This document shows, one piece after another, positions 8,175-17,514 of a stretch of 64,000 nt of DNA. Within the stretch, counting starts at the first letter, position 1, and each line of letters opens with the position of its first letter. The DNA comes from DATJGS01 sp035494735 (lineage in GTDB: Bacteria; Eisenbacteria; RBG-16-71-46). The stretch covers positions 182,942 to 246,941 of the forward strand of contig DATJGS010000041.1 of the NCBI GenBank assembly GCA_035494735.1. Reading direction: 5' to 3'. Under the pieces are notes generated by a model. It was not told the origin of the DNA. It did no database searches and was given only the letters and a program-made list of their open reading frames with translations. The translations under genes were made by a program, and so were the position numbers.

Positions 8175-9295
8175 AGACGCGCATCCACGACATCGTGCCC
8201 CCGCCGCGCCGCGAGCGCGCCGTGCTCGTGGGCCATGTCGGTCGCGACGGGCGCGACTTCGACCGCTCGATGGAGGAGCTGGCGCGCCTCGCCGACACCG
8301 CGGGTGCGAGGTCGCAGGCCACGCTCGTCCAGAGGCGCGGCACGATCCATCCGGCGACCTTCATCGGCAAGGGCAAGCTCGAGGAGCTGCGCGTGCTCGT
8401 GCAGGACCTGAAGGCCCAGCTCGCCATCTTCAACGACGACCTCTCGCCTCCCCAGGTGCGCAATCTCGAGAAGGCGCTCGACGTGCGCGTGATCGATCGC
8501 TCCGAGCTGATCCTCGACATCTTCGCGAGCCGCGCGCGCACGCGCGAGTCGCGGCTGCAGGTCGAGCTGGCGCAGCTCGAATACACGCTGCCGCGCCTGA
8601 CCGGCATGTGGACGCACCTCGAGCGTCAGGCCGGCGGCATCGGCACGCGCGGCCCCGGCGAAACGCAGCTTGAGGTCGACCGCCGCCGCGTGCGCGAGAA
8701 GATCGCGCGCCTGAAGCGCGACCTGGAAGGCGTGTCGCGCGAGCGCGAGACGCAGCGCGACCGCCGGCGCCGCGAGTTCCGCGTGGCGCTCGTCGGCTAC
8801 ACGAACGCGGGAAAGAGCACGCTGTTCAACGCGCTCACGCGCTCCAAGGTGTTCGTCGAGGACCGCCTGTTCGCGACGCTGGACGCGACGACGCGGCAGA
8901 TGGTGAGCCCGGAGCGCCGCGTCGCGCTGCTGACCGACACCGTCGGCTTCATCCGCAAGCTGCCGCATCATCTCGTCGCCTCGTTCCGCAGCACGCTCAC
9001 CGAGGTCGTCGAAGCCGACCTGCTGCTGCACGTCGTCGACGGCGCGGATCCCGACCATCGCCGGCAGATGATCGCCGTCGACGGCGTGCTCGAAGAACTG
9101 CTGACGACGGCGCGGCCGACGCTCGTGGTGTACAACAAGTGCGACCAGCTCGTGGACCCGCTGACCGCGGACGGCCTGCGCCTCGAGTCGGCGGGGAGCC
9201 GCGTGATCTCGGCGCGCACCGGCGAAGGGCTGCCCGAGTTGCGCGCGGAGCTGTGGCGCCTGGCCGCCGAGCACGTCGAACGGCGCGCGTCGTGA
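8171..9295 (+). CDS. hflX: ribosome-associated GTPase HflX
   Basis: A 374-residue HflX GTPase, which binds the 50S subunit and splits stalled ribosomes in other bacteria. The N-terminal HflX domain carries the family motif GPGETQLEVDRR at 161-172, followed by an arginine-rich coiled coil (about 172-202). The G domain shows G1 GYTNAGKS (209-216), G3 DTVG (256-259) and G4 NKCD. I place the start at TTG 8171, which overlaps the peptidase stop; an in-frame GTG at 8195 is an alternative. Overlaps on both sides indicate translational coupling. Confidence 0.93.
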   Translation: MKTRIHDIVPPPRRERAVLVGHVGRDGRDFDRSMEELARLADTAGARSQATLVQRRGTIHPATFIGKGKLEELRVLVQDLKAQLAIFNDDLSPPQVRNLEKALDVRVIDRSELILDIFASRARTRESRLQVELAQLEYTLPRLTGMWTHLERQAGGIGTRGPGETQLEVDRRRVREKIARLKRDLEGVSRERETQRDRRRREFRVALVGYTNAGKSTLFNALTRSKVFVEDRLFATLDATTRQMVSPERRVALLTDTVGFIRKLPHHLVASFRSTLTEVVEADLLLHVVDGADPDHRRQMIAVDGVLEELLTTARPTLVVYNKCDQLVDPLTADGLRLESAGSRVISARTGEGLPELRAELWRLAAEHVERRAS

Positions 9296-9777
9296 GCGCG
9301 GCGTCCGTGAGCGAGCGGCGCGGCGCCGCGCGTGGCACACGCGCTCCGATCGAGGCGGGCGTGCGCGTGGCCGCCGCCCCCGCGGACGTCTTCGCCGCGC
9401 TCACCGAGGCGCGCGGCCTCGAGCGCTGGTTCTGCGCGCGCGCCGCGAGCGACGCGCGCGCGGGCGGCGCGCTGAGCCTCGAGTGGCGCGGGCCGGACGC
9501 GAGCCGCGAAGTCTACGCCGGCGTCTGGACCGAGTTCCGCCCGGCGCTGGCCTGCGCGTACCGCGGCGGGCACGCCGGCTATCCGGGGGGCGAGGCCGGC
9601 GACGTCCGCCTGACGCTGGAACCGGTCGCCGGCGGCACGCGCGTCGCCATGCGCCACACGCTGCCGGACGGCGCGGCCTACGACGCGCTGGCCGAGCGCT
9701 ACGCCGCGGCCTGGCCGCGCGCGCTCGCGCGGCTCGCCGCCCTGTGGCCCGCACGCCAAGAGGAGGAAGCGCCATGA
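9292..9777 (+). CDS. SRPBCC (AHSA1-like) domain protein
   Basis: A 161-residue protein with the START/Bet v 1-like fold of the SRPBCC superfamily. It has the typical opening VRVAAAPADVFAALTE, the Trp-rich segment ERWFCARA, and a closing helix (YDALAERYAAAWPRALARLAALW). Family members bind hydrophobic ligands or assist Hsp90-type chaperones; the ligand here is unknown. The GTG at 9292 overlaps the hflX stop (GTGA), and the stop overlaps mqnD (ATGA), so it is embedded in a coupled operon. An in-frame GTG at 9307 is a second start option. Confidence 0.75.
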   Translation: MSAASVSERRGAARGTRAPIEAGVRVAAAPADVFAALTEARGLERWFCARAASDARAGGALSLEWRGPDASREVYAGVWTEFRPALACAYRGGHAGYPGGEAGDVRLTLEPVAGGTRVAMRHTLPDGAAYDALAERYAAAWPRALARLAALWPARQEEEAP

Positions 9778-10625
9778 ACGAGACCGCGACCGCCCGGCGC
9801 ACGCTGCGCTTCGGCCACAGCCCGGACGCCGACGACGCGTACATGTTCTACGGCTTCCACACCGGCCATGCGGCCATCGAAGGCTGCCGCGTCGAGCACG
9901 TGCTCGAGGACATCCAGTCGCTGAACGTGCGCGCGATCGAACGCGCCGACCTCGAGATCACCGCGGTCTCGGCGCACGCGTACGCGCACCTGATCGACCG
10001 CTACGCGGTGCTGGCGTGCGGCGCGTCGATGGGCTTCGGCTACGGACCCGTGCTGGTGTCGCGCGGCGCGCGCACGCTGGACTCGCTGCGCGGCCGGCGC
10101 GTGGCCACGCCGGGACGCCTGACGACGGCCGCGCTGCTGCTGCGGCTCGAATGTCCGGAGTGCGAGCCCGTCGAGGTGCGCTTCGATCGCATCCCCGAGG
10201 CCGTGCTGGCCGGCGAGGTCGAAGCCGGCGTCATCATCCACGAGAGCCAGCTGACGTACGTCGACGAGGGCCTGACGAAGGTCCTGGATTTCGGCGAGCT
10301 GTGGAAGGAGCGCGACCATCTGCCCGTTCCGCTCGGGCTCGACGTGGTGCGCCGCGACCTGGGGCCCGCGCTGATGAGCGCGGTGAGCCGGGGCTTTCGC
10401 GCCAGCATCGAGTCGGCCCACGCGCACGAGGACGAGGCGCTGGCGTACGCGCTCCAGTTCGGGCGCGGCCTCGACACCGGCAAGGGCCGGCGCTTCGTGC
10501 GCATGTACGTGAACGAACTCACGCTCGACATGGGCGCGCTCGGCCGGCAGGCGCTGGAGCGGCTGTACGCGCGCGCGGTCGAGGTCGGCGTCATCGCCGC
10601 CGCGCCCCCGCTCGAGATCGTCTAG
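9774..10625 (+). CDS. mqnD: 1,4-dihydroxy-6-naphthoate synthase (futalosine pathway)
   Basis: A 283-residue MqnD, which converts cyclic de-hypoxanthine futalosine into 1,4-dihydroxy-6-naphthoate for menaquinone. It has the periplasmic-binding-protein-like fold of the MqnA/MqnD group. The N-terminal family signature SPDADDAYMFYGF is at residues 16-28. The ATG at 9774 overlaps the upstream stop and follows AGAGGAGGAAG. It is the fourth gene of a coupled run and is not adjacent to other menaquinone genes. The stop codon lies inside a CTAG shared with the convergent channel gene. MqnA is the closest alternative, but a better MqnA lies at 24749. Confidence 0.88.
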   Translation: MNETATARRTLRFGHSPDADDAYMFYGFHTGHAAIEGCRVEHVLEDIQSLNVRAIERADLEITAVSAHAYAHLIDRYAVLACGASMGFGYGPVLVSRGARTLDSLRGRRVATPGRLTTAALLLRLECPECEPVEVRFDRIPEAVLAGEVEAGVIIHESQLTYVDEGLTKVLDFGELWKERDHLPVPLGLDVVRRDLGPALMSAVSRGFRASIESAHAHEDEALAYALQFGRGLDTGKGRRFVRMYVNELTLDMGALGRQALERLYARAVEVGVIAAAPPLEIV

Positions 10626-11275
10626 TCCACCGGCTGGACGCCGCGCCGCTTCGCGCCGCGCGGCGGGAACGCGAAGAACAGCGCGAGCCCCAGATCCAGC
10701 GCGACGCCGGCCATCGGGCTTCCCAGTCCGAGCAGGAACGCCGCCAGGTAGATCAGCGGCCCGAACGCGTACTGCCGGTGCACGGCGCGCACTTCGGGCG
10801 CGTCGTGCGGCGGGCCGAGGAGCGACGGCCGGCGGCGCGGCGACGACGCGTAGCGCCACAGCGCGTTGAACGCGATCGCCACGAACACGAACGTCCCCGA
10901 ATAGACCGCCGCGGCCACGCGCCCGCCCGGATGCCCGAGGTGCGCGGCGATGAGCGCGGTCGGGAACGGCACCACCGTGACGCCGAGCAGCAGCAGCCCG
11001 TTCAGCATCAGCAGCGAGTGGTCGACGCGGCGGATGAGCCGGAACAGGCGGTGGTGGTTGAGCCACATGATGCCGATGGTGGCGAAGCTGGTGAGCAGCG
11101 CGACGTAGTGCGGCCACTGCTCCATCAACTGCGCCCCGAGCGCGGCGCCGGCCTCGGGCCCCGGCACCTTGAGTTCGAGCACGAGCAGCGTGATGGCGAT
11201 GGCGAACACGCCGTCGCTGAACGCCTCGATGCGCGCGGTCTCGGCGAGATCGGCTTGTGCGGTCGTCTGGGACAT
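10622..11275 (-). CDS. TMEM175-like (DUF1211) ion channel protein
   Basis: A 217-residue membrane protein with about six hydrophobic segments. The TMEM175 signature RxxxFSDGVFAIAxTLL is at residues 15-31, in the first helix. Bacterial members form tetrameric potassium-permeable channels. The ATG at 11275 is favoured over one 45 bases upstream because it follows GGAG and starts close to the signature helix. The C-terminus is basic. Its TAG stop overlaps the mqnD stop by four bases on the opposite strand. Confidence 0.85.
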   Translation of the reverse strand: MSQTTAQADLAETARIEAFSDGVFAIAITLLVLELKVPGPEAGAALGAQLMEQWPHYVALLTSFATIGIMWLNHHRLFRLIRRVDHSLLMLNGLLLLGVTVVPFPTALIAAHLGHPGGRVAAAVYSGTFVFVAIAFNALWRYASSPRRRPSLLGPPHDAPEVRAVHRQYAFGPLIYLAAFLLGLGSPMAGVALDLGLALFFAFPPRGAKRRGVQPVD

Positions 11276-11367
11276 GGAGATCGCTCCGGTCGGGTCGCGT
11301 GGGTCGGCGGAGTGGACCACGGAGGGGCCGCCCGCGGCAATCTCGCCGGCGCGCGAGCCGGAGCACG

Positions 11368-11997
11368 TCAGCGCGTGGCGAGCCAGCGGCGCGCGGCGTC
11401 GAGTCCTTCGCGGGCGATGCCGTGCCCGCCCGGCTGCGCAACGAACGTGACGTCGGCGCGCGCGGCGCCGAGCAGCGCCGCCAGGCGTTCAGCGCCGGCC
11501 AGGGGCGCGATCGGATCGGACGTCCCGGCCACGATCAGCACGCGCGTGCCGGCGAGATCGAGTCCGGCGTCGGGCTCGAACGGGACCATCGGGCTGAACA
11601 GCGCGGCGCCGGCGAGCAGCCCGGGCTCGCGGAACAGCAGGCTCGCCGCGATGTTCGCGCCATTCGAGAAGCCGACCGCCACGATTCCCGAGGCGTCGAG
11701 CGCGTACGTCGCGACCGCGGCCCTCACGAACGCCGCCAGGTCGCGCGTGCGCCGCGTCAGGTCCTCCTGGTCGAACACGCCTTCGGCGAGCCGCCTGAAG
11801 AACCGCGGCATGCCGTGCTCGAGCACCGCGCCGCGCGGCGCGAGCTGCGCGGCCTGCGCATCGAGCGCGTCGCCGAGCGGCGCGAGGTCGTGCTCGTCGC
11901 CGCCCGTGCCGTGCAGCAGCAGCAGCGTTCTGCGTGACGCGCCGCGCGCGGGCGCGAAGCGATGGACGAACCCGGCGATCGTCTGCGAATCGCTCAT
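11368..11997 (-). CDS. alpha/beta hydrolase (carboxylesterase/phospholipase family)
   Basis: A 209-residue serine hydrolase of the dienelactone hydrolase/carboxylesterase group. The catalytic triad is Ser111 in GFSNG (109-113), Asp161 in GTSDP and His192 in GGHGI. The oxyanion segment LLLLHGTGGDE is at 25-35. There is no signal peptide, so it is cytoplasmic. The ATG at 11997 gives the usual family length. It lies 92 bases upstream of the channel gene and is divergent from the GT-C gene at 12064. Substrates are probably small acyl esters; the specificity is not readable. Confidence 0.87.
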   Translation of the reverse strand: MSDSQTIAGFVHRFAPARGASRRTLLLLHGTGGDEHDLAPLGDALDAQAAQLAPRGAVLEHGMPRFFRRLAEGVFDQEDLTRRTRDLAAFVRAAVATYALDASGIVAVGFSNGANIAASLLFREPGLLAGAALFSPMVPFEPDAGLDLAGTRVLIVAGTSDPIAPLAGAERLAALLGAARADVTFVAQPGGHGIAREGLDAARRWLATR

Positions 11998-12063
11998 GTG
12001 CGCGAGACTACCAGCAGCGGCGCGGGGGTTGTGAGGCCGGGGAGCAACCGATAGTGTGCCGCC

Positions 12064-13794
12064 GTGCACCGCCTGCCGCGTCTCCTCTCCCACGTCGCGA
12101 TGTTCCTGGTACTGGCCGCGGCCGGCGCCGAGTTCTGGATGCTGCACGCGAACGCCTGGGGCCTCGGCTCGCGCTCGCCGGTGCTCGGCTACGACGCGGC
12201 CGAGTACGCCGTCGCGGCCCGCGAGCTGGCGCGGCACGGGCAGTGGGTCACGACGTACGCGCTGCCCGTCGAGCTGGCGCGCCACGCCACGCCGCCGTGG
12301 CCGCTCGCGCTCGTGCAGCCGGGCATGGTCGTGACCGAGGCGGCGCTGTTCCAGCTCGCGCCTCCCGACATGCGCCGCGGCCACGACTCGATGATGACCG
12401 ACGCGCGGCGCCCCGATCAGATGGAGTGGCTCGTCCTCGTCCTGCCGTTCGTGAGTTTCATCGTGATCGCGGTCGGCCTCGGGCTCGCGGTGTCGCACGT
12501 GCTGAGGCGTTTCGCGCCGAACGTCTCGATCGTGAGCCGCGTCGCGGCGGGAACGGTCATCGGCCTCGCGTTCCTGGCGGATCCGGAGGCGCAGCACTTC
12601 GCGATCGGCGGGTTCACGGAGCTGCCGTTCACGCTCGGCCTCGTCGGCGCACTCGCCGCCCTCGCGCTCGGCATCGCGCCGCGACTGCCGTTCGCGCTCG
12701 GGCTGCTGCTCGGCGTCACCGGCACGTTCCGCGGCGCGATGCTGTGGCTGGCCCCGATCTTCGCGCTGGGCGCGGCCGCGGCGGCGCCCGCCGGCCGGCG
12801 CGGGCGGACGCTGCTGCTCGTGCTCGCCGGCTACGCGATCCCGCTCGCGCCGTGGTGGATCTACAAGTGGCGGAACTTCGGCACGCCGGCGTGGGACCTG
12901 TCCGCGCGCTCGGTGTGGGACGGCGTGCAGGGCCGGACCTGGTTCTCGTTGTTCAACGATCCGGATCCCGGCGGCCTGCCGCACGGTCTCGCGGGCGCGC
13001 GCCTGCTCGCGGCGAAGGTCGCGCGCAATCTACCGTCGCTCGCGCTCGACATGCTGAATGGCCCGCGCGCGCTGTTCGTGGGCGCGCTCGCGCTGTGGGC
13101 CTGGGTGACGCGTGAGCCGCGCGGCCTGCGCGCGGCGGCCTGGACCGCGCTGGCGTTGGCCGCGGCGTCCGTGTTCACGGCCGCGCTCAGCGTGCCGCAG
13201 CTCCGCTACCTGTTCCCGACGCGCGTCCTGGTCGAGGCCGCCGGGCTGCTCGCCGTGTGGGGCCTGATCGCGCGCGCCGACACGCTGGCCCCCCGCGTCC
13301 GCGCCGTGCTCGCCGTCGGCATCGCGCTGCTCACGCTCGGCTGGGGCGCCCGGCAGTGCGCGCTCGGGCTCGACGAGGCACGGCGCACGTCCGAGGTGCG
13401 CGGCGTGCCCACGACGCTGACGCTGCTGCAGATCTCGCGCCTCGTCAGTCTCGGCGTGCCCGCCGGGGAGCCCGTGATGTCGAACCTGGGGCCGATCCTG
13501 GCCTGGGAATCACGCCGCGCCGTGATCCATCTCGCCGAGTCTCCGGATCTCGTGGCGGCGTGCCGGCGCCGCGTGGACTTCAGCAACGTGATCCTGGCGT
13601 TCCGCGACGCGCGCGCCGCGTGGCCCGAATGGCGGGAGCTGATCGAGCACCCGAACGACGCGATGCATCACCCCGGATGGAACATCCGCCAGCTGCGCGT
13701 GTTCCAGAGCGCGGACGGTTTCCAGGTGGTGTGGCTGGAACTCAAGCCGCTCGAGCCGTCCGAAGCCGCGCTCGTGCCGGCGAGCGCGCCCTAA
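12064..13794 (+). CDS. GT-C type multi-pass membrane protein (putative glycosyltransferase)
   Basis: A 576-residue inner-membrane protein with roughly ten hydrophobic segments. After the first membrane helix (residues 9-27) comes the acidic periplasmic motif GYDAAEYAVAARELARHGQW. This resembles the Asp-Glu motif of lipid-phosphosugar-dependent GT-C glycosyltransferases (the ArnT/PMT group). The C-terminal third (about 430-576) is a soluble periplasmic domain. The GTG at 12064 starts directly before the first helix; no strong ribosome site is visible. The role as a glycosyltransferase is inferred from topology and motif, and the acceptor is unknown. Confidence 0.6.
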   Translation: MHRLPRLLSHVAMFLVLAAAGAEFWMLHANAWGLGSRSPVLGYDAAEYAVAARELARHGQWVTTYALPVELARHATPPWPLALVQPGMVVTEAALFQLAPPDMRRGHDSMMTDARRPDQMEWLVLVLPFVSFIVIAVGLGLAVSHVLRRFAPNVSIVSRVAAGTVIGLAFLADPEAQHFAIGGFTELPFTLGLVGALAALALGIAPRLPFALGLLLGVTGTFRGAMLWLAPIFALGAAAAAPAGRRGRTLLLVLAGYAIPLAPWWIYKWRNFGTPAWDLSARSVWDGVQGRTWFSLFNDPDPGGLPHGLAGARLLAAKVARNLPSLALDMLNGPRALFVGALALWAWVTREPRGLRAAAWTALALAAASVFTAALSVPQLRYLFPTRVLVEAAGLLAVWGLIARADTLAPRVRAVLAVGIALLTLGWGARQCALGLDEARRTSEVRGVPTTLTLLQISRLVSLGVPAGEPVMSNLGPILAWESRRAVIHLAESPDLVAACRRRVDFSNVILAFRDARAAWPEWRELIEHPNDAMHHPGWNIRQLRVFQSADGFQVVWLELKPLEPSEAALVPASAP

Positions 13795-13822
13795 CGCAGG
13801 AGCATCGGCCTCAGGGGACGAC

Positions 13823-16800
13823 TCAGCGCAGCATGGCGACGCGTCGCACGTAGCTGCGTCCGTTCACCTGGATGCGCGCGAGGTACACGCCGGCGTGGAC
13901 CGGCACACCGCCCGAGTCGCGCCCGTTCCACTTGAGCGTCCACTGTCCGGGTCCGAGCCGCCCGGGCACGTCGCTCCACACGCGGCGCCCCGTGATGTCG
14001 AGGACGTCGAGCGACACGCCCGACTCGGCGGGCAGCTGCAGCGCGAACGTGACGCTGCCGGGCGCCGGATTCGGCGTGGCGCCGGACAGCGCGAACACGA
14101 GCGGCGGCGGCGTAACGCCGAGCGTGCCGTCGCCGTTCACCACGGTGATCGTGCGCGCGACGCCGTTGTTCGTCTCGTTCGTCTCGACCACGGTCTTCAG
14201 CGTGTCCGCGGCCACGCGCAGCACGTGGTTTCCGGCGGCGAGCACCGGCGGCAGCACGACCGTCACCTGCACGCTGTCGAGCCCGGCCACGATGGTGTCG
14301 CCCTCGGCCAGCGTCGTGTTGTCCGCGATCAGGCGCCAATGCGAGATGTGCGCCGGCATCGGGCCGTTGTTGCGCAGCCAGAACTGATAGCCGGTCGGAT
14401 TCGCGGTGCCCGGGTTGCCCGGGTTCGTGAGCAGCCCGAACGGTTGCAGGTCCGCGCTCGGGAAGATGTTCACCGTCGCCGTATCCTTCAAGCTGCCCGT
14501 GTCGGTGACGATGAAACGGAGGAGGAAGTACACGCCGGTGCCGTCGTCGTGGTTGAAGCCGAGGAACGACAGATAGCTGCTGTCGGCTTGCTCGCTGATC
14601 GGATGGACGTGCGTGTTGTGGTGGAGATCCATCTCCCAGCGGTACGTCAGGGCGCTGGAAGGATCCTGGGCGTCCGTGCCGGTGCCCAGGCACTTGATGG
14701 TGTCGCCCGTCGCGTAGAACGTGCTGTCGCCCGGCATCTGGATGATCGCGTGCGGCTTCGTGTTCGTGACGAGCACCGCGTTGCCGCCGCCGAAGTCGTC
14801 GAGCAGCGACGACGTGGCGCCGTACAGCGTGAGCCCGACGCGCCCGCCGCCGTTCGCGAACTGCCAGCCGGCCACCGACGTGATGCCGAACGACTGGCCG
14901 TTCTTGTAGACCTGCACCGTGCCGTCCGCGTACGCGCGCGCGCCGAACGTATCGCCGTCGTTGAACTGGACCGGCGAGAACGTCGCCCAGTTCACCCACG
15001 TCGTCGTCGGGTCGTAGGTGTCGATCGTCACCAGGTTGTCCACGCCGTCCCAGCGGCACTCGATGTGCCCGGCGTCCGTGCTCGTGCCCTGGATCTTCAG
15101 CAGCACGTCGTGCTCGAACGCGCCCTGCGTGGCCTGATTGAAGTGGATGTACGCCTCCTGGTCCGGGCCGAAGATCGCGCCGTTCCAGGCCGTGGTCGCG
15201 TAACAGCACGTCTGCGTGAGCTGGTTGTTCGAGATGTTGAGCCCGGACGTCGAGCCGGTCCACTGCCCGCCGATCGCGCCGTTCGCGCGATTGAAGTTGT
15301 CGAGGATGCCGGTCGTCGGGAACGCGCCTGAATTCGCGACCACGACGGTCACCGTGTCACGCCCGATCTGGCCGAGCGTGTCCGTCACGGTGAGCACGGC
15401 CTTGTACGTGGCCGGGTTCGTGTACGTGTGGCTCGGGTTCGGCAGGCTCGAGCCCGAGGCGTCGCCGAAGTTCCAGCTGAACGTCATCGGGTCGTTGTCG
15501 GGATCGTTCGAACCGTTGCTCGAGAAGTTCACGTTGACGGGCGCCGTGCCGACCGTGGGCACGCCGTTCGCGATGGCCTGCGGCGGCGAATTGCCCGGCA
15601 CCGAGTTCGTGTAGCGGATGCGGAACACCTGGCTGCTGATGATCGAGATGTAGATCAGATTGCCGCTGACCGGCTCCAGCTCGAGATCGACCGGCCCGTT
15701 CATGTCGTCGCAGAACGGCTGGATCTCGACGAGATTGTCGAGCGAGTCGATGACCGCGACCTTCATCCAGTTCTGCCCGTAGTCCATGAAGAAGTACTTG
15801 TTGCGATACGTGCCCGGATACAGCTTGGCCTGGTAGAACTGGCCGCCGAGCGATGTATTGCCGATGAACCCGGGCGGCACGCTGAGGTTGGGATCCGTGT
15901 GATTCCACGTCGCGGCCGGCGAGCTGACGGGCGACGGATCGTCGGCGGTGCCGATCGAGCCGCAGTCGTCGTGCGGCGGCGTCGCCAGCTGGTACGGCTG
16001 ACACGCTCCGATGCCTTCGTAGCACGGCCAGCCGAAGTTCTTGCCGCCGACCTTCGCGATGTTCATCTCCTCCCACGTCACCCAGCCCACGTCGCCGATG
16101 AACAGCGTGCCGGGCTTGGCCTGCGACGTGTCCGTGCTGCCCGTGCCCGGCCGAATCGCGAAGCGGAAGGGATTGCGCAGGCCGTACTCGAAGATCTTCG
16201 AGCGCTTGTCCGCGAGGTTGCCGTCGGCGAACGGATTGCTGGCGTAGCCGTGGCCGTTCGCGGGATTGAGCCTCAGGATCTTGCCGTCGATCGAGCTCAG
16301 GGATTGCGAGCGGAACGCGCCGATGTCCTCGTAGGGATCGACGCGTCCGGCCAGGAACATCTTCGGCGAGTTGCCGCCGGCGTCCATGTAGTCGAACTGC
16401 GCGCCGTCACCGGCCGACACCATGAGGCTGCCGTCACGCCCCCAGCGCAGGTTGCCGATCGTGTGCGACGGCGAGCCGATCCCGGGCGCGTTGTTCCAGG
16501 TCGTGCCCATCAGGATCGTGCGCGACGACGCCACGAGTGCGTTCGAGTCGCTGAAGCTCACCGTGTACCGCGTGAGCCGGCCGAAACCGGGATCGGACGT
16601 GTCGACGCCGTTCGAATCGGGGTCCACCGTGTACAGGAAGTACACGAAGTGATTCGTCACGTAGTTCGGGTCGACGGCGATGCTCAGCAGACCGCGATCG
16701 CTCTCGTCGAGGACTTCGTTGTCGGCCTGCCACAGCGGCGTCGCGTTCTTCACGCCGTTGTTCACGATCCACACCCGGCCACGCTTCTCGGCGACGAGCA

Positions 16801-16966
16801 TGCGCCCGCCGGGCAGGAACGCGACCTGCGTGGGATTGACGAAGGCTGCGCCGGGCGCGACGTCCTCGGCGACGAACCCGCTCGGCAGGTTGATGGCGCG
16901 CGACTCCGGCGCTCGAGCGACGAGGAACAGCAGGGCAAGCGGAAGCGCGAGCTTCAGGCGATTCAA
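13823..16966 (-). CDS. secreted PQQ-type sugar dehydrogenase with PKD, CARDB-like and FlgD-like sorting domains
   Basis: A 1047-residue exported protein. Residues 1-24 are a signal peptide. Residues 25-460 form a glucose/sorbosone dehydrogenase beta-propeller (GRMLVAEKRGRVWIV, GLLSIAVDPNY, EYGLRNPFRFAIRPG, FIGDVGWVTWEEMN). A PKD domain follows at about 480-560, then a lectin-like jelly-roll region (570-740), a second PKD-like segment, a CARDB-like segment (about 860-950), and a C-terminal FlgD-like sorting tail (about 960-1047, ending in RRVAMLR). PQQ-type propellers oxidise sugars or sugar-like substrates in the periplasm or outside. The tail suggests surface display or secretion by a type IX-like route. 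The gene is monocistronic. Confidence 0.87.
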   Translation of the reverse strand: MNRLKLALPLALLFLVARAPESRAINLPSGFVAEDVAPGAAFVNPTQVAFLPGGRMLVAEKRGRVWIVNNGVKNATPLWQADNEVLDESDRGLLSIAVDPNYVTNHFVYFLYTVDPDSNGVDTSDPGFGRLTRYTVSFSDSNALVASSRTILMGTTWNNAPGIGSPSHTIGNLRWGRDGSLMVSAGDGAQFDYMDAGGNSPKMFLAGRVDPYEDIGAFRSQSLSSIDGKILRLNPANGHGYASNPFADGNLADKRSKIFEYGLRNPFRFAIRPGTGSTDTSQAKPGTLFIGDVGWVTWEEMNIAKVGGKNFGWPCYEGIGACQPYQLATPPHDDCGSIGTADDPSPVSSPAATWNHTDPNLSVPPGFIGNTSLGGQFYQAKLYPGTYRNKYFFMDYGQNWMKVAVIDSLDNLVEIQPFCDDMNGPVDLELEPVSGNLIYISIISSQVFRIRYTNSVPGNSPPQAIANGVPTVGTAPVNVNFSSNGSNDPDNDPMTFSWNFGDASGSSLPNPSHTYTNPATYKAVLTVTDTLGQIGRDTVTVVVANSGAFPTTGILDNFNRANGAIGGQWTGSTSGLNISNNQLTQTCCYATTAWNGAIFGPDQEAYIHFNQATQGAFEHDVLLKIQGTSTDAGHIECRWDGVDNLVTIDTYDPTTTWVNWATFSPVQFNDGDTFGARAYADGTVQVYKNGQSFGITSVAGWQFANGGGRVGLTLYGATSSLLDDFGGGNAVLVTNTKPHAIIQMPGDSTFYATGDTIKCLGTGTDAQDPSSALTYRWEMDLHHNTHVHPISEQADSSYLSFLGFNHDDGTGVYFLLRFIVTDTGSLKDTATVNIFPSADLQPFGLLTNPGNPGTANPTGYQFWLRNNGPMPAHISHWRLIADNTTLAEGDTIVAGLDSVQVTVVLPPVLAAGNHVLRVAADTLKTVVETNETNNGVARTITVVNGDGTLGVTPPPLVFALSGATPNPAPGSVTFALQLPAESGVSLDVLDITGRRVWSDVPGRLGPGQWTLKWNGRDSGGVPVHAGVYLARIQVNGRSYVRRVAMLR

Positions 16967-17514
16967 GTAGGGCCTCGAGTCGAATGCGTGGTGAACGTGC
17001 GGCGATGGACGCGGCCAGGCAAAGGGGTCGCCGATCCTATCGGCGTCCCTGGGACAAGCAATGAAAAATCAGACATGCGGCCGTCGTTCTCGCTCCCGGT
17101 CGCCGCCCGTCGGGCGCGACCGCCAGGCTCCGTCCGCGATGCGCCCGGCGAGTCGCCGACCTCTCGCGGAAGGTCACGGCGGATCGACGCGCGGGTTCGC
17201 GTTTCGTCCCGGGCGAGGAGAGCGCCCGGACGATGCGGACGAGGCCCGCTCGCCGGAGAGCGTGGGGGCGAAGGCGCGAGGTGACGACCTCCGCGCCCGG
17301 TGCCGCTCCCGCAGCCGAACAGGGCCTCGTCCGCTATGCAGGATGTGCAATCGCCGCGCCCGCACAGCGAACGATCAACAATCGCTTGGCGCGCGCGGGA
17401 TTGAGGCGATTGGACGGACTCGCGTCGTGAGGCGAAATGGGGCAGCGCCCCCAAAACTGTCGCCCCGACTGACACCGGATGCGCCCGCTCGCCCACATTC
17501 GGCGAGGCGTGAGT
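16967..17514. other. intergenic region without a recognised gene
   Basis: The 548 bases lie between two minus-strand genes. Open frames here have no recognisable protein and mostly Arg/Gly-rich translations. An AT-rich patch at 17053-17078 lies about 90 bases upstream of the dehydrogenase start and may hold its promoter. A short 5-bp hairpin at 17439-17451 (GGGGC-AGC-GCCCC), downstream of mqnC on its strand, could weakly terminate that gene. I see no tRNA fold. Confidence 0.5.

Noticed and set aside
13895..17284. Long plus-strand open frames opposite the PQQ-type dehydrogenase gene.
   Set aside because: They have no family features, while the minus strand encodes a full multidomain secreted protein with signal peptide and sorting tail.
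17439..17451. A short hairpin after mqnC as a firm terminator.
   Set aside because: The stem has only five pairs and there is no clear T run; it is mentioned only within the intergenic note.
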